A stretch of 22,603 nt of DNA from Chromera velia (taxonomy: Eukaryota > Sar > Chromeraceae). The DNA lies in the NCBI GenBank assembly GCA_018398765.1, contig JAHBMJ010001007.1, positions 5,001 through 27,603 of the forward strand. Reading direction: 5' to 3'. Position 1 is the stretch's first letter; each line of letters opens with the position of its first letter. A model generated the notes under the pieces. The model was not told the DNA's origin and made no database searches. It worked only from the letters and a program-made list of their open reading frames with translations. This document shows, one piece after another, positions 19,671 to 22,603 of this stretch. A program made the translations under genes and the position numbers.

Positions 19671-20206
19671 AGTTGACGGTCTCAGGAATCTTGCGGCACA
19701 GCTGGCTGTTGGGCCCGGGCAATTATGAACGTCGGTCTCGAGCAAAACCGGCTCCCTTGGCGCTGTCAGATTCGAGTTTTTGAAAAACTGAATGATAAAA
19801 TTCAGATAAATTCAAGTGATACACATATATATATTTTTTTGTGATGTTTTGGCGGTTAAGTGCATGTCCCCATCCGGCCCGGTCACCCCAACATCACCCC
19901 AACGTACATGCACATGCAATGATTTTCATTGTTCGATATATACGTATATATCGAAGTCGGTGTGTCGAGCAGACCAGTACAAGCTTCCTGCTTCCACCTT
20001 CGCTATCCACACACATCACCCGCAACGGTACAGATTTTCTTCGGCAGAAGAGGAGAATCGCTTGTCGGCCCGACATCGTGCGTGTGTGGATTTGAAGTGT
20101 TGCTCAAATTCTGAAACTCGCATCTGCACTTACTGAACACACCGAGCTCTGCAGAGTCAATCTCTGCGAACCAATAAGACACACAAGAACCAAAAGAAAG
20201 AGAAGG

Positions 20207-22260
20207 ATGCAGTCAACCTCACCGCTGACGACCGCACGGGAGGGAGGGGACGATTCCCTTCAAAACCCCTTTTCCCTTCCTTCAGATGAAGAGGTCAGCA
20301 TGTCCACCAAGTCACTGCCTTACACGCCCAGAAAGAGGCGAAAATGTGTATATCGATGGTCCAACCCATGCACAGGCTCGTACAACAGTCGGCTTTTCTC
20401 CGTTTACTTAGTCCGTAGAATTGTCATACTGCTCATTTTGACGAGGTGATAAGCATGCAAAGTCAACAAGCAACACTTATATGTCTATCTATGAATTATC
20501 GAGATTCCTTGCCTCAATGCCCTTATGGAACGAATGGTTCCCGAGTTCCTTTCTTCAAATTCCACAGCTAAAAGTTCTTCCTTGAGACAGTGCTGATACA
20601 AACTGATGGCACAGCTCCGATGCCCTCGAGCGATTCCCTTCGGGTGAACAGAGAGGGAATATCGTTTGTTCGGCGGGTAGACGGACATGTACTCCGCTTG
20701 CCTGCTTTCCTGCATCCTCTCTCTCCACACACACGCTCATATATATACACACACAAACACACACACACTCACACACAAACAGAGAGAGAGAGAGAGAGAG
20801 AGAGAGCGCGCCTGTATGTATGCTTGTGTGTGTGTGTGTGTGTGTGCAGATTTTCATGATGCGAGAACAAGAGAGGCGCAAGCGAATGGAGGTCAGTGGT
20901 ACTCCATTTCTCCCTTCCTTCCCTCTCGGGCTCACGTTTTTCAAAAAGAGCAAAAACTCAGACCAATCAAGCAGCCCGTTCTCTGGCTCTTCCTCTCTTT
21001 CCAACTTCCCTTGTTTCTTTTCTATTTATATCTCGATTAGTCTGTCTGCCTGTCTTTGTCCTTCTGTCTGCCTGCCTTTGTCTGTCTGTCTGTCTGTCTG
21101 TCTAAGAAAAGGAGGGAGAAGAAGAAAAATATAGTCTGTGTGTCGAAGAAAAGGAGGGAGAAGAAGAAACATGTAGTCAGTCAGTCTGCCTGTCTGACTG
21201 TCTGTCTGTGGCTACCGGTGTGTCTGTCTGCCTGTCTGCCTCTCTGCCTGTCTGCCTGTCTGCTGTCTGCCCGTCTGCCTGTCTTTGTCCGTCTTTGTCT
21301 GTCTGTGTGACTGCTGAGCTCAGCCTGACACGAAAACAAGAAGAGAAGGAAGAGCAAAATATGTAGTCCGCCTGTGTCTGTGTGACGGTCTGTCTATCTA
21401 GCTGCCTTCTTGTCTGCGTACCTGCCTGCCCGATTCTCTATCCCCCAATCTGTCTGCTTGTTTCTGTCCCTCCTCATGTCTGCCTGTCTGTCAAAAACAA
21501 AGAAGGAAAAAGAGACGGATAGTTGGTCGATGTCTGACTCCGTCGGTTTTTGTGTGCGTGGCTGTCTCTGTCTGTGCGTGTCTCTATCTGGCACTGTCTG
21601 CCTCTATGTGTGTTGGGCTCTCTCGGTGTTTGTCCATCTGCGTCTATTGGTCTGCGCGTTTTTCTCCCTTCTTGTTTCTTTCTCGCCGGGCGTTTCTTTT
21701 CTCTCGTTTTTTCACGCCCATTCCCAAGAAAAAAGATCACGAGGTTCCACAAGCAAGTTGAACGTGAGCCTGAAAACGGGGTAGACGTCTTCTGTCAGAC
21801 CGCGTACGTGGGTCGTCCTTCTAAGTTCCCTTCGTTGCCCTGCCCTGCCCTGTCTGCCTACATGCAGGAACGGAAACAGCAGCAGTCTTTGAAAGTCGAG
21901 GACAAGATGACGGCCTGTTCAAGGATGAGGAGAATCCAGAGGGTCGACCAAGACACAGGGACGGGGGGACTGCCAAACACGTTGCAAGGAAGTGCTGGAG
22001 GCGCAACGGGAGGCAGCGGTGCGGGTGGGGCGGGGCCCTCAGGGACGCAGCAGGGGGGTGCAGGGGGGGCAGGGGGAAGTGGCGGGGGGTCGAAACAGGA
22101 CAGATCGAAGAAGTCAGTCAGTCAGTCAGTCAGTCAGTCTGCTCTCTTTGTCTTTCTTACTAGCGCTTTCTCGCTCCATCGCTTTCTCTTTCTCTCTCTC
22201 TCTTTCTGTCTCTTTGTCTTTCTGTCTCTTTCTGTCTCTTTCTCTTTCTGTCTCTTTCTG

Positions 22261-22296
<36 letters not shown>

Positions 22297-22528
22297 CCTG
22301 TATCCCCTGTCATGCCGCTCCCTGCTGTGGTCACTTGCATAGCGGGGGAACCTCCCCTTTTGCAGCGGTATCCACCCGCCCATTCATCTACCCCCTGCAT
22401 GCCATCGTCATCCTTTCCTTTTCATTCTTTTCTTTCTTGCCTTACTGTTGCGTGCAGTACGGACAGTCTCCAAAAGTCTTTGAAAAGGGAGCCTGCGCGA
22501 GAAAAGGAGACCGTGAGGGACTTCATCG
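20207..22528 (+). CDS. CFAP100: CFAP100/CCDC37-like ciliary coiled-coil protein, N-terminal part (3' partial, 4 exons)
   Basis: Exons 20207-20293, 20850-20891, 21868-22112 and 22458-22528 join in phase; the next donor (ATCG/GTAAGC) is at 22529 and the rest of the gene is outside. CFAP100 (FAP100/MIA1 in Chlamydomonas) is an axonemal protein of the MIA complex that regulates inner dynein arms. The evidence is the N-terminal signature spread over three exons: NPFSLPSDEE, then IFMMREQERRKRME, then ERKQQQSLKVEDKMTACSRM. It mirrors the 'NPF-lP-D-d-F-lRd-ER...ER...kv-eKmTy-SR' pattern I recall for CFAP100/CCDC38. A Gly-rich insertion follows (about residues 65-115), then LKREPAREKETVRDFI, where family members have a segment leading into the conserved KRexFL coiled coil (DUF4200), not visible here. 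The ATG at 20207 is 19 codons before NPF. The 42-nt exon 2 is unusually small. Identity is probable, not proven. Confidence 0.68.
20294..20849 (+). other. intron 1 of the CFAP100-like gene
   Basis: Starts GTCAGC and ends in (TG)n-CAG. Contains (CA)n, (GA)n and (TG)n runs at about 20725-20847. A decoy open frame around 20590-20700 has no family similarity and is skipped by phase-0 joining of NPFSLPSDEE to IFMMREQ. Confidence 0.7.
20725..20847. repeat. compound (CA)n-(GA)n-(TG)n microsatellite abutting an acceptor
   Basis: CACACA at 20727-20780, GAGAGA at 20781-20806, TGTGTG at 20824-20846, then CAG at 20847-20849 and the exon at 20850. The CA and TG arms can pair with each other. Confidence 0.85.
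20892..21867 (+). other. intron 2 of the CFAP100-like gene with a higher-order repeat
   Basis: Starts GTCAGTGG and ends CTACATGCAG. (TCTG/CCTG)n pyrimidine blocks alternate with purine-rich blocks starting near 21103, 21144, 21330 and 21490. The first two purine blocks share AGAAAAGGAGGGAGAAGAAG exactly. Confidence 0.75.
21040..21300. repeat. (TCTG/CCTG)n microsatellite with interspersed purine blocks
   Basis: Degenerate TCTG and CCTG units on the + strand, interrupted by two near-identical ~33-bp purine blocks at about 21103-21135 and 21144-21178. Confidence 0.85.
22113..22457 (+). other. intron 3 of the CFAP100-like gene, opening with (GTCA)n
   Basis: Begins with about six tandem GTCA units (22113-22138), followed by (TCTTTC/TCTG)n at about 22180-22298 and an acceptor GTTGCGTGCAG. 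The first GTCAGT (22113) is the phase-compatible donor nearest the coding sequence. Confidence 0.65.
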
Positions 22529-22603
22529 GTAAGCCATGAGGCGCATTTTAAAAAAAGTGCGTGCGCATGTGTCATGCATTCTTGCAAATGAGCTGAAACA
22601 AAA

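Larger units (their letters stand above)
19241..20206. promoter_or_regulatory. shared spacer between two divergent genes, holding a tRNA gene
   Basis: 966 bp separate the ATG of the tubby-like gene (leftward) from that of the CFAP100-like gene (rightward), so both promoters should lie here. Apart from the tRNA gene, it contains an AT-rich segment near 19780-19850 with ATATATAT and GATATATACGTATATATC at 19934-19951, a long palindrome. No known promoter motif can be assigned. Confidence 0.45.

Noticed and set aside
20590-20700. Candidate CFAP100 exon ending VRRVDGH
   Set aside because: Phase would allow it, but it would separate NPFSLPSDEE from IFMMREQER, which are adjacent in the family.
21550-21867. 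Upstream extension of CFAP100 exon 3 through the open + frame
   Set aside because: It is intron sequence dominated by TCTG-type repeats; the acceptor CATGCAG at 21867 gives the phase that matches exon 2.

Overview
This window is nuclear DNA from a eukaryote, most likely an alveolate alga close to the chromerids or dinoflagellates. The genes are broken by many introns, introns and spacers are packed with microsatellites, there is a eukaryotic tRNA-Val gene, and one gene belongs to a secreted coiled-coil family that I know from dinoflagellates and their relatives. The genus is inferred, not shown.

Layout. (1) 1-2575, + strand: the last four exons of an inositol monophosphatase-family gene whose 5' part lies outside the window. 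(2) 2576-3764: an AT-rich spacer, then the probable 5' UTR of the next gene. (3) 3765-6526, + strand: a two-exon gene for a secreted coiled-coil protein of about 746 residues. (4) 6527-7320: a microsatellite-rich spacer. (5) 7321-13009: an AT-rich block that has taken up mobile elements. Its core is a 4.07-kb element (8555-12620) with ~31-bp terminal inverted repeats and an 8-bp target duplication (CCTTCGAT), hAT-like in structure. Inside it sits a 5'-truncated retroelement, and inside that sits a 1.24-kb TIR element that splits the retroelement frame: three levels of nesting. An unidentified minus-strand ORF with good splice signals lies in the same composite. (6) 13010-19240, - strand: an eight-exon gene, rebuilt here by splice phase, for a 783-residue protein with a C-terminal tubby domain. 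(7) 19598-19670, - strand: tRNA-Val(AAC). (8) 20207-22528, + strand: the first four exons of a gene resembling the ciliary protein CFAP100/CCDC37 (FAP100/MIA1), which runs out of the window.

How the genes fit together. The tubby-domain gene and the CFAP100-like gene are divergently transcribed from a 966-bp spacer. Both families have ciliary roles in other eukaryotes, so a flagellar gene pair is possible. The inositol monophosphatase and the tubby domain both touch phosphoinositide biology in general, but this tubby domain lacks the known PIP2-binding pair.

The most distinctive sequence signal is at the splice sites. Many introns start with tandem GTCAG/GTCGG tetranucleotide repeats and end in pyrimidine or TG microsatellites running straight into the AG. 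No defence system, CRISPR array or prokaryotic operon is present.
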